Below are positions 1-4,061 of a stretch of 5,729 bases of DNA, piece by piece (the stretch's first letter is position 1; every line of letters starts with the position of its first letter). Position numbers and translations under genes: made by a program. The notes below the pieces were generated by a model. That model had not been told where the DNA came from and searched no databases. It saw only the letters and a program-made list of their open reading frames with translations. Source of the DNA: DYIB01 sp049320945 (GTDB taxonomy: Bacteria; Pseudomonadota; Gammaproteobacteria; Burkholderiales; Rhodocyclaceae); assembly GCA_049320945.1 (NCBI GenBank), contig JBMOQT010000221.1, forward strand, positions 1 to 5,729. Reading direction: 5' to 3'.

Positions 1-87
1 CAGAAAGCGCGCCCGGATGTCGCTCGCCACCGGCAGGTTGTGCACCACGTCGCCGAGGGAGGAAGTCTTCACGAGGAGGATGTGCAT
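1..87 (-). CDS. waaC: Lipopolysaccharide heptosyltransferase I (WaaC), N-terminal 29 codons only
   Basis: Read on the minus strand from the ATG at 87, the visible 29 residues begin MHILLVKTSSLGDVVHNLPV. This is the characteristic first beta-strand and following loop of GT9-family ADP-heptose:LPS heptosyltransferases (VKTSS-[LM]-GD-[VI]-x-H-x-LP). From family knowledge, WaaC adds the first L-glycero-D-manno-heptose to Kdo in the LPS inner core, acting at the cytoplasmic face of the inner membrane. The gene runs off the left edge, so nothing after residue 29 can be checked. It is divergent from the toxin-antitoxin operon that starts at 201. No Shine-Dalgarno-like sequence precedes the ATG, and a perfect TATAAT lies very close upstream. 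WaaF (heptosyltransferase II) shares this N-terminus in part; WaaC is preferred because of the KTSSLGDV wording. Confidence 0.82.
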   Translation of the reverse strand, partial: MHILLVKTSSLGDVVHNLPVASDIRARFL

Positions 88-97
88 GGTCGCCGCG

Positions 98-103
98 ATT
101 ATA
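98..103 (-). promoter_or_regulatory. Candidate -10 box (TATAAT) for waaC
   Basis: The minus strand reads TATAAT across 103-98, a perfect sigma-70 -10 match. No convincing -35 hexamer lies 16-19 bases further upstream. Transcription would be expected to start near 91, leaving only a few bases of leader before the ATG at 87. It may be a chance match, since the leader would be almost absent. Confidence 0.4.
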
Positions 104-146
104 TGAGAAGCCGTATCGGCGGCCTGCTTGTTCGGAGAGGTTACAA

Positions 147-175
147 TTGATCGAATTGGTATCGGATAGTATGAT
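147..175 (+). promoter_or_regulatory. Sigma-70 promoter for the phd-vapC-glycosyltransferase operon
   Basis: TTGATC at 147-152 and TATGAT at 170-175 are separated by 17 bases. The -10 matches the consensus at five of six positions and the -35 at four of six. The predicted start near 182 gives a leader of about 20 bases before the antitoxin ATG at 201. The surrounding AT-rich stretch contrasts with the GC-rich genes. Phd/YefM antitoxins usually repress their own promoter, but I see no clean palindrome here that I would name as the operator. Confidence 0.6.
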
Positions 176-200
176 GAGATCTGATTTTTCGAGTTGAGCG

Positions 201-461
201 ATGAAAACTGTTACCGCCACCGAATTGGCCCGCAACTTCCGGCAATACCTGGATCAGGTGGAATACCAGGGCGAGGAACTGATCGTAGTGCGCAACCGCC
301 ACCAGGTCGCAAAGATCATCCCCGGCCCTGCCACTATGACTGCCCTGGAGGCGCTGGCCGACCTTTACCGAACCCTGCCCGAGGATGCTGGTCGGGATTG
401 GCTCCAGGATAGCCGTGTCGGCGGGACAGCCGACGAACTGCGCGATCCATGGGATTCCTGA
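201..461 (+). CDS. Phd/YefM-family antitoxin
   Basis: This is an 86-residue protein. Residues 1-43 form the Phd/YefM DNA-binding and dimerisation fold: it opens MKTVTATELARNFRQYLDQV, followed by a GEELIVVRNRHQVAKIIP strand-turn-strand. Residues 47-86 are a longer, acidic, aromatic-rich tail with leucine-rich helices that ends in RDPWDS; in this family the C-terminus is disordered until it wraps the partner toxin. It should neutralise the PIN toxin encoded next and autorepress the operon from the promoter at 147-175. Its 3' end overlaps the toxin start by 13 bases, so translation is likely coupled. The start at 201 is chosen because the family consensus begins right there. Only a weak purine stretch (GAGTTGAG) lies upstream as a ribosome site. 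The reading frame appears intact. Confidence 0.9.
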   Translation: MKTVTATELARNFRQYLDQVEYQGEELIVVRNRHQVAKIIPGPATMTALEALADLYRTLPEDAGRDWLQDSRVGGTADELRDPWDS

Positions 462-871
462 TCGATACCTGCGTCTGGGTCGAAATCGAGCAGGGCCATC
501 TGGCGCCTGCGGACGTAGCGGCCATTACTGCTGATGCCCCGGTTTTCTTGTCCCCGGTCACGGTCGCCGAACTCAAGTTTGGTGCCGAATCCGCCCCTAG
601 CAACGAAGTGAAACAAAAGCGCCTTGCAGCCTTGCACCGCCTGAGGCGCAAACCGGTGGTGCGCATCGATGAAACCACCGGCGAGATATTTGGCAGCCTC
701 GCCGCTCAGATCAAGGCAGCCGGTCGCAACCATCGCTATCGTGTGAACGATTTATGGCTGGCGAGCCAAGCGATCCAGCACGGCTATCGTCTGCTCACCC
801 TGAACGGCAAGGATTTCGAAGATATACCTGGGCTCGACTTGGTTGTCTTGCCCCAGGCATCCAAGGCCTGA
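449..871 (+). CDS. vapC: VapC-type PIN-domain toxin (ribonuclease)
   Basis: This 140-residue protein has a full PIN domain. The expected metal-binding acidic residues are visible: Asp6 in LIDTCVW, Glu41 in VAELKFG, Asp101 in VNDLWLA, and the C-terminal TLNGKDF stretch with Asn119 and Asp122. PIN toxins of this kind are Mg2+-dependent RNases that typically cut tRNA or rRNA and are held inactive by the antitoxin. All catalytic positions are present and length is normal, so the toxin is predicted active. The ATG at 449 lies inside the antitoxin gene, as is usual. The pairing of a Phd-type antitoxin with a PIN toxin is well known. The stop codon lies 5 bases before the glycosyltransferase start, with no terminator in between, so the downstream LPS gene is probably cotranscribed. 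Confidence 0.92.
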   Translation: MGFLIDTCVWVEIEQGHLAPADVAAITADAPVFLSPVTVAELKFGAESAPSNEVKQKRLAALHRLRRKPVVRIDETTGEIFGSLAAQIKAAGRNHRYRVNDLWLASQAIQHGYRLLTLNGKDFEDIPGLDLVVLPQASKA

Positions 872-876
872 TTCCT

Positions 877-1641
877 ATGGGGATCGGCCCCACCCGCCAG
901 CCCCTGTCCGCCGTAATCATCACGCGCAACTGCAAGGACCTGCTCGGCCCCTGCCTGGACACCCTGGCCTTCGCCGACGAGATCCTGGTGGTGGACTCGG
1001 GCAGCGACGACGGCACGGTGGAGCTGGCCCGGGCCCGGGGCGCCCGGGTGATCCACGCCGACTGGCGCGGCTTCGGCCCCCAGAAGCAGTTCGCCGTGGA
1101 GCAGGCGCGCCACGACTGGGTCCTGTGCATCGACTCCGACGAGCGCGTCACACCCCAGCTTGCCGCCGGCATCACGGCGGAACTGGCGGCGCCGCGCTGC
1201 TTTGCCTACCGCTTCTCGCGCAGCAACCGCTTCATGGGCCGCTACCTGCGCCACGGCGAAGGCTATCCCGACTGGAGCCTGCGGCTGTTCCACCGCGCCC
1301 ATGCCCGCTGGTCGGACGACCCCGTGCATGAAAAGGTGCTCACCACCGGACCGGTCGGCCGGCTGCCCGGCGACCTGTTGCACGACACCGCCGATACCCT
1401 GGACAGCTATCTCGCGAAGCAGAACCGCTACACCACGCTTGCCGCCGAGAGGCTCGCCGCCGCCGGGAAGCGGCCCACGGCCGCCCGCCTCGTGCTGAGC
1501 CCGCTGGTGCGCTTCGTCAAGTTCTACTTCCTGCGCCTGGGATTCCTGGACGGCCTGCCGGGCCTGGTGCATATCGTCATAGGCTGCTTCAACAGCTTCG
1601 CCAAGTACGCGAAAGTTCTGGACCTCCCCCGCCGGCGCTGA
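877..1641 (+). CDS. Family 2 glycosyltransferase, WaaE/KdtX-like (LPS core)
   Basis: This 254-residue GT-A fold enzyme resembles the WaaE/KdtX group, which transfers a hexose (glucose in the studied enterobacterial enzyme) to the inner core of LPS at the cytoplasmic membrane. Visible motifs are SAVIITRN (11-18), EILVVDSGSDDGT (35-47) for nucleotide-sugar binding, WRGFGPQKQFA (63-73), the metal-binding DSDE (86-89), GEGYPDWSLRLFHR (127-140) and DDPVHEKV (147-154), all family hallmarks. The C-terminal stretch from about residue 213 is rich in Phe, Leu and Val and probably sits on the membrane. The frame stays open upstream to 754, but that part overlaps vapC. The ATG at 877 is preferred because the conserved domain starts ten residues later and the length then fits the family. 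Donor and acceptor cannot be told from sequence. Confidence 0.88.
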   Translation: MGIGPTRQPLSAVIITRNCKDLLGPCLDTLAFADEILVVDSGSDDGTVELARARGARVIHADWRGFGPQKQFAVEQARHDWVLCIDSDERVTPQLAAGITAELAAPRCFAYRFSRSNRFMGRYLRHGEGYPDWSLRLFHRAHARWSDDPVHEKVLTTGPVGRLPGDLLHDTADTLDSYLAKQNRYTTLAAERLAAAGKRPTAARLVLSPLVRFVKFYFLRLGFLDGLPGLVHIVIGCFNSFAKYAKVLDLPRRR

Positions 1642-1653
1642 CAAAGCCGGCGG
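1629..1653 (+). terminator. Hairpin over the glycosyltransferase stop codon
   Basis: CCGCCGGC (1629-1636) pairs perfectly with GCCGGCGG (1646-1653) across a 9-base loop that contains the TGA stop. No T-run follows, so this is at best a weak or factor-assisted terminator or an mRNA 3'-end stabiliser. Confidence 0.3.
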
Positions 1654-1726
1654 CCTCTCACGCGACGGCGCGGAATGAACGCTTGCGCCGAAACGGCCTA
1701 GACTGTTGCTTCGGAAAGAGGATGTC

Positions 1727-1792
1727 ATGACCGAGAACAAGGAAAACCTGATCCTGGATCGCATCGAGAAACGCCTGGAACTCGTGGGTTGA
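1727..1792 (+). CDS. Possible 21-residue mini-ORF or gene remnant
   Basis: The ATG at 1727 is preceded by AAAGAGG at 1715-1721 with a 5-base gap, one of the better ribosome sites in the window. The peptide starts MTENKENLIL and continues as a charged, heptad-like amphipathic helix ending RLELVG. A rho-independent-like hairpin follows 11 bases after the stop. The opening resembles, from memory and without a search, the start of small coiled-coil hypothetical proteins often found in proteobacteria (MTEN-x-N-L-[IV]-L). This could therefore be the 5' stub of such a gene after a deletion. It could equally be a real small protein or an accident. I do not assign a function. Confidence 0.35.
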   Translation: MTENKENLILDRIEKRLELVG

Positions 1793-1803
1793 TCGTGCGT
1801 CAG

Positions 1804-1824
1804 CCCGGCCGCGTGCCGGGTTTC
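1804..1824 (+). terminator. Rho-independent-like terminator
   Basis: CCCGGC (1804-1809) pairs with GCCGGG (1815-1820) over a 5-base loop and is followed by TTTC. The stem is short but fully G/C, and the T-tract is only three bases. It lies just after the mini-ORF and before the repeat, a sensible place to end the operon that starts at 147-175. Confidence 0.45.
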
Positions 1825-1849
1825 TCACACGGGGCGATCGCATCAAGCT

Positions 1850-1950
1850 CCCTCTTCCCCGCAATACGGGGGAGAGGGCCGGGGTGAGGGGAAGCTGCGC
1901 CCACTTACCGCCCCCAATCGCACTCGCCCCACCCAAGAGCGCATCAAGCA
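1850..1950. repeat. Dispersed G/C hairpin repeat, copy 1
   Basis: CCCTCTTCCCC (1850-1860) pairs with GGGGGAGAGGG (1868-1878) with one G-T mismatch and a 7-base loop. GCCGGGGTG follows directly. After a 13-base spacer comes a conserved block at 1900-1950 that contains CCGCCCCCAATCGCACTCG and ends in CATCAAGCA. The same parts, hairpin, GCCGGGGTG and block, recur in the same order at 4800-4921. The 51-base block differs from the other copy at about four substitutions and one indel. It has no coding capacity that I trust and resembles the REP/MITE-like intergenic repeats of proteobacteria. Confidence 0.75.
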
Positions 1951-2016
1951 GACATCCCTGCCGCGCGTCAGTATCCAACACTCCCGGCGCTGCAACGGTG
2001 CTATCCTTGCACATGA

Positions 2017-2032
2017 TTGATGCTTTGATGCT
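2017..2032 (+). promoter_or_regulatory. Tandem octamer TTGATGCT x2, candidate RHH operator
   Basis: TTGATGCT occurs twice, head to tail with no spacer, at 2017-2024 and 2025-2032. It ends 6 bases before the vapB ribosome site GGAGG (2039-2043). Ribbon-helix-helix repressors such as MetJ and Omega bind tandem 7-8 bp boxes, so this suits autoregulation by the RHH antitoxin encoded next. The promoter itself is unclear: an extended -10 TGCTATCCT (1999-2007) is one weak option. Confidence 0.4.
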
Positions 2033-2050
2033 TACTCTGGAGGCGGCACG

Positions 2051-2317
2051 ATGCGCACCACCATCACCCTGGACGATGCCCTGGCCGGCGAACTCAAGAG
2101 GCGTGCCCTGGAAACGGGCAAGCCGTTCAAGCAGGTGGTCAACGAAACCCTGCGTGCCGGCCTGCAACGGCAAAGTGCGCGAAGCCCGCGACCCTATCGC
2201 GTGAAACCCGCGGCGCTCGGCGCGCCCTTGCCCGGCATCAAGCTCGAAAAGGCCTTGCGACTGGCAGATGAATTGGAAGACTTCGCCCTTGAGGCAAAGC
2301 TGGAGAGCCGCAAGTGA
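2051..2317 (+). CDS. vapB: VapB-type ribbon-helix-helix antitoxin
   Basis: This is an 88-residue protein. Residues 2-8 (RTTITLD) form the DNA-contacting beta-strand of an RHH fold, followed by helix A (about 9-22), the GK turn (23-24) and helix B (about 25-38, FKQVVNETLRAGL). The C-terminal half carries a Pro/Arg-rich linker and then PGIKLEKALRLADELED, typical of the toxin-binding tail in this VapB group. The ATG at 2051 has a strong GGAGG seven bases upstream. The stop overlaps a GTG start of a VapC in a GTGA junction, so this was a normal vapBC operon. That toxin is now truncated at 35 residues, which leaves this antitoxin an orphan unless it can act on another toxin. The antitoxin frame shows no damage. 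Confidence 0.87.
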   Translation: MRTTITLDDALAGELKRRALETGKPFKQVVNETLRAGLQRQSARSPRPYRVKPAALGAPLPGIKLEKALRLADELEDFALEAKLESRK

Positions 2318-2421
2318 TCCTGGTGGACGCCAATCTGTTGATCTACGCCATCAACGAGGATCTCCCCCAGCACAGGCAGGCAAAGGCATGGTGGGAAAAA
2401 GTCCTCTCAGGATCGGCGTAA
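2314..2421 (+). pseudogene. vapC: VapC PIN toxin remnant, N-terminal 35 residues
   Basis: Starting at the GTG that overlaps the vapB stop, the frame reads VILVDANLLIYAINEDLPQH and then RQAKAWWEKVLSGSA before a TAA. This is a clear PIN-domain start: Asp5 in VDANLLIYA is the first metal ligand, and the RQAKAWWE-x-x-LSG helix is typical of this VapC group. A complete toxin would have about 130-145 residues. The remaining three acidic ligands are absent, and no continuation of the domain is visible in any plus-strand frame of 2422-2559. The break falls around 2410-2421, after which the sequence is unrelated and less GC-biased. It cannot be an active nuclease. A deletion or replacement by the neighbouring MNT/HEPN module is the likely cause. 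Confidence 0.83.
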
Positions 2422-2559
2422 ATCACAAAATAGAAGACGCCAGAATCTACATCGCCGGCCATCCTCCCCGCCAATCGCATCGAGCCCGCAAAGTGGTACA
2501 ACTGCTTCTGCAGGTATGCAAAAATGCCTGATGTTCTCCGGCGGGATTGACCCGACCCC
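2422..2559. other. Unassigned junction sequence between vapC remnant and MNT gene
   Basis: These 138 bases join the truncated vapC to the MNT gene. The first part is AT-richer than its surroundings (for example AAATCACAAAATAGAAG at 2420-2436). I recognise no gene, no inverted terminal repeats and no strong promoter, although the MNT gene needs one unless it is read through from vapB. Long minus-strand frames crossing it look like shadows of the MNT gene. Confidence 0.5.
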
Positions 2560-3051
2560 ATGTACCGCGACCACTTCGACCGCATCCTCTCCGGGCTGGT
2601 ACCTGCCTGCGAGGCCGTATATGGTCCGCGCCTGGTGAGCGTCGCATTGTTCGGTTCGGTGGCGCGTGGCACCATGCGGCCCGATTCGGACATCGATCTT
2701 CTGATCGTGGCGGAGCCTCTCCCGGACGGCCGCATGGAGCGGGCGGCCGAATTCGAGGCGGTCGAGGCGCGGCTCAAGCCTGTCCTGGACGAGGCGTGGC
2801 GCGCCGGCGTCACCACTTGCCTCTCGCCCGTGTTCAAGACTCCGGCGGAACTGCACCGGGGCAGCCTGCTTTTCCTCGACTTGACCGACCAGGCGCGGCT
2901 GCTGTACGACAAGGACAACATCCTGCGGAACTACCTCGACGACCTCGCCGGCCGCCTGAAAGCCATGGGCGCGCGGCGAATCTACAAGGGCGGCGGCTAT
3001 TACTGGCAGCTCAAACCCGACTACCGCTGGGGTGACAAGATAGAGCTATGA
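2560..3051 (+). CDS. MNT-type nucleotidyltransferase (partner/antitoxin of HEPN protein)
   Basis: This is a 163-residue member of the polymerase-beta-like nucleotidyltransferase superfamily. The signature is complete for the first part: GSVARG at 32-37 and the metal-binding Asp44-x-Asp46 in SDIDLLIV. A third acidic ligand is not obvious, because the expected region (84-93, VTTCLSPVFK) carries none. The C-terminus (139-163) with RIYKGGGYYWQLKPDYRWGD is typical of MNT proteins encoded next to HEPN proteins. In characterised MNT/HEPN systems the nucleotidyltransferase is the antitoxin and can AMPylate the HEPN RNase. The stop overlaps the next ATG (ATGA), so the two are translationally coupled. 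An in-frame stop at 2548 forces a start at or after the ATG at 2560; the ribosome site is weak. Enzymatic activity is inferred, not shown. Confidence 0.85.
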   Translation: MYRDHFDRILSGLVPACEAVYGPRLVSVALFGSVARGTMRPDSDIDLLIVAEPLPDGRMERAAEFEAVEARLKPVLDEAWRAGVTTCLSPVFKTPAELHRGSLLFLDLTDQARLLYDKDNILRNYLDDLAGRLKAMGARRIYKGGGYYWQLKPDYRWGDKIEL

Positions 3052-3314
3052 CGGCGGATGAACTGGCGCGCAGTTATTTTTCCCGGGCGCGAAAACGCCT
3101 GGCGGCGCTGCGGGCATTGATGCAGGAGGAGGCCTTTCCCGACGTGGTACGCGAGGCGCAAGAGCTCGTCGAGCTGGCGCTCAAAGGCATGCTGCGCTGG
3201 GTGGGGATCGATCCGCCGAAATGGCACGACGTGGGCAGCATCCTGAAGGAACACCGCGCCCTTGGCGACGCCGAGCGCGTACTCGCAGCCCTGGCATACT
3301 TCCCCGAGGCTTAG
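3048..3314 (+). CDS. HEPN-domain protein, C-terminally shortened
   Basis: This is an 88-residue, mostly helical protein. Residues 6-27 form a basic first helix, 31-52 the second helix (DVVREAQELVELALKGMLRW), and GIDPPKWHDVGSIL (53-66) is the HEPN loop leading to the conserved His60. The usual RNase motif of HEPN toxins is R-x(4-6)-H. Here the nearest Arg before His60 is Arg50, with nine residues between, so activity is uncertain. HEPN proteins of this type are commonly 110-140 residues; this one stops after the third helix at FPEA. Fifteen bases after the stop begins a perfect 12-bp hairpin, followed at once by a stray piece of another vapC. Loss of the 3' end by rearrangement is therefore plausible. 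It pairs with the upstream MNT gene through an ATGA overlap. Confidence 0.75.
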   Translation: MTADELARSYFSRARKRLAALRALMQEEAFPDVVREAQELVELALKGMLRWVGIDPPKWHDVGSILKEHRALGDAERVLAALAYFPEA

Positions 3315-3329
3315 AACAAACCTCCTCCT

Positions 3330-3355
3330 CCCCTCTCCCGCGTGCGGGAGAGGGG
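3330..3355 (+). terminator. Perfect 12-bp G/C hairpin after the HEPN gene
   Basis: CCCCTCTCCCGC (3330-3341) pairs perfectly with GCGGGAGAGGGG (3344-3355) over a 2-base loop. There is no T-run, so it is more likely a short member of the CCCTC/GAGGG hairpin repeats seen at 1850 and 4800 than a classical terminator, though it may still end transcripts. Its last base is also the first base of the duplicated vapC piece. Confidence 0.55.
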
Positions 3356-3488
3356 CGCCGCCGACGCCGCTCGACTTGGCGCTCGACCAGACCGACGCCT
3401 GGATGGAGTCTCCCTCGCTGGTGCTCTGGCCGAATCCGGACGTCACTGGCCGGAACCGCGTAGCCTGATAGCGGCGGCCCGGCTTGCG
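3355..3488 (+). pseudogene. vapC: Partial, frameshifted duplicate of downstream vapC
   Basis: These 134 bases align without gaps, apart from one missing C near 3426, to 4509-4643 inside the intact vapC of the last module. I count about five substitutions, giving roughly 96% identity. The shared part encodes residues 58-102 of that toxin, from APPTPLDLALDQ to SLIAAARLA. The missing base shifts the frame after LVL. There is no start codon, no first metal ligand and no C-terminus, so it is not a gene. The left edge coincides with the end of the hairpin at 3330-3355, and the right edge comes at GGCTTGCG, after which similarity fades. It shows recent recombination or duplication among the TA modules. 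Confidence 0.88.
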
Positions 3489-3507
3489 TCCGAGGCGATA
3501 TTCTCTG

Positions 3508-3537
3508 TTGATGTCAAACTTATCAGCCTGATATCAT
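3508..3537 (+). promoter_or_regulatory. Sigma-70 promoter for fitA
   Basis: TTGATG (3508-3513) and TATCAT (3532-3537) are separated by 18 bases. The -10 matches five of six consensus positions. The predicted start near 3544 gives a short leader with AGGAG at 3553-3557. The -10 lies inside the dyad at 3512-3542, so binding there would block the polymerase. Confidence 0.55.
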
Positions 3538-3542
3538 TGACA
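3512..3542. promoter_or_regulatory. 31-bp dyad, candidate FitA operator
   Basis: The layout is TGTCAA-N3-TATCAG-C-CTGATA-N3-TTGACA. Both arm pairs are perfect inverted repeats sharing the same centre at 3527, so 12 of 15 base pairs are symmetric. The dyad covers the spacer and -10 of the promoter. FitA-like antitoxins bind inverted repeats in their own promoter; from memory the Neisseria site contains TATCA/TGATA half-sites, and the inner arms here contain the same words. Autorepression is inferred. Confidence 0.6.
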
Positions 3543-3566
3543 GCAAATAAATAGGAGTGCAGTCGC

Positions 3567-3806
3567 ATGCCAGTAATTACGGTTCGAAATCTCCCGGAGG
3601 AAACCCATCGCGCACTCAGGCTGCGCGCGGCGCAGCATGGACGCAGCACCGAAGCCGAGATCCGGGACATCCTGGAAAACGCGGTACGGCCTGAGGAGCG
3701 CGTCAAAATTGGATCGGCCCTTGCGTCCTTCGGACAGCGCTTCGGCGGTCTCGAACTCGACACGCCCCGCGACCAGAAGCCAACCGAGCTGGCGGTGTAT
3801 GAATGA
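3567..3806 (+). CDS. fitA: FitA/StbC-like ribbon-helix-helix antitoxin
   Basis: This 79-residue protein opens PVITVRNLPEETHRALRLRA, the FitA/StbC plasmid-stability signature. The strand VITVRNL (3-9) with Arg7 contacts DNA, helix A is 11-23, the turn HGRS is at 24-27, and helix B is TEAEIRDILENAV (28-40). The tail KIGSALASFGQRFGGLELD followed by RDQKPTELAVYE matches the toxin-binding region of this family. AGGAG (3553-3557) lies nine bases before the ATG. In a working pair it forms a FitAB complex that represses the operon and blocks the FitB nuclease. Here the stop overlaps the FitB start as ATGA, but the toxin has lost most of its domain. The antitoxin frame is intact, so it may persist as an orphan repressor of its own promoter. 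Confidence 0.9.
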   Translation: MPVITVRNLPEETHRALRLRAAQHGRSTEAEIRDILENAVRPEERVKIGSALASFGQRFGGLELDTPRDQKPTELAVYE

Positions 3807-3973
3807 TCGTTCTCGATCCCAACGTGGTTTCAGAGCCGATGAAGCCCAACGGCAATCCTGCCGTCCGGGATTGGCTTGACCGGCAGGTCGCCGGCCAGAT
3901 CGAGGCAATTGCAGCGGCGCACGGGTTTAGCGTGGCCGACGGCGTTCCCGTCATCAATCCCTGGGAGGGGTAA
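3803..3973 (+). pseudogene. fitB: FitB PIN toxin relic with internal in-frame deletions
   Basis: The frame codes for 56 residues against about 135-145 for FitB proteins. It starts MIVLDPNVVSEPMKPNGNPA with RDWLDRQ, the normal FitB N-terminus, then jumps to GQIEAIAAAHGFSVA, which belongs near the C-terminus, and ends GVPVINPWEG, the normal last residues. So about 80 central residues are gone in frame. A second small gap seems to have removed the TR(D/N)-x-x-DF stretch between FSVA and GVPVINPW. Of the acidic ligands only Asp5 remains; the conserved Thr after it is Pro, and the Asp before the IAAIA helix is replaced. It cannot be an active nuclease. It might still bind FitA weakly, which I cannot judge. 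The ATGA overlap with fitA is kept. Confidence 0.82.
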
Positions 3974-4031
3974 TGCTGGCCACCCGGTAGGAGTTCGAAG
4001 GTGGGGCGCACGGCGACTTCGACGCTGCAAC

Positions 4032-4061
4032 TTGACCGGCTGTCCGCCACGTCCTTATCAT
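4032..4061 (+). promoter_or_regulatory. Promoter for the intact vapBC pair
   Basis: TTGACC (4032-4037) and TATCAT (4056-4061) are separated by 18 bases, with five of six matches in each box. A second candidate is the extended -10 TGCTATACA (4064-4072). Start sites would fall near 4068 or 4079, giving a very short leader. Confidence 0.55.

Larger units (their letters stand above)
1642..2050. other. Intergenic stretch with mini-ORF, hairpins and dispersed repeat
   Basis: These roughly 400 bases lie between the glycosyltransferase and the second TA module and contain no ordinary gene. In order they hold a possible 21-codon ORF with a good ribosome site (1727-1792), a terminator-like hairpin (1804-1824), a dispersed repeat with its own hairpin (1850-1950), about 60 unassigned bases, and a tandem octamer next to the vapB ribosome site (2017-2032). 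Longer open frames here appear to be chance. Confidence 0.7.

Noticed and set aside
754..876. N-terminal extension of the glycosyltransferase from 754
   Set aside because: It would overlap vapC by 118 bases in another frame, and the extra 41 residues are unlike any glycosyltransferase start.
784..1764. 326-residue open frame on the minus strand
   Set aside because: It is antisense to the clearly recognisable glycosyltransferase and to vapC, has low-complexity Gly/Ala/Val-rich composition, and shows no domain. It is a GC-rich shadow frame.
1850..1950. CRISPR-like repeat
   Set aside because: Only two distant copies exist, with no regular spacers. The hairpin-plus-block structure fits a dispersed intergenic repeat.
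2343..2921. 192-residue minus-strand open frame over the vapC remnant and MNT gene
   Set aside because: It has no recognisable motifs and a Ser/Arg-rich composition, and it is antisense to the MNT gene, whose GSVARG and DxD are intact.
3021..3446. 141-residue minus-strand open frame across HEPN, hairpin and vapC copy
   Set aside because: It is antisense to the HEPN gene and crosses a rearrangement breakpoint, with no motif.
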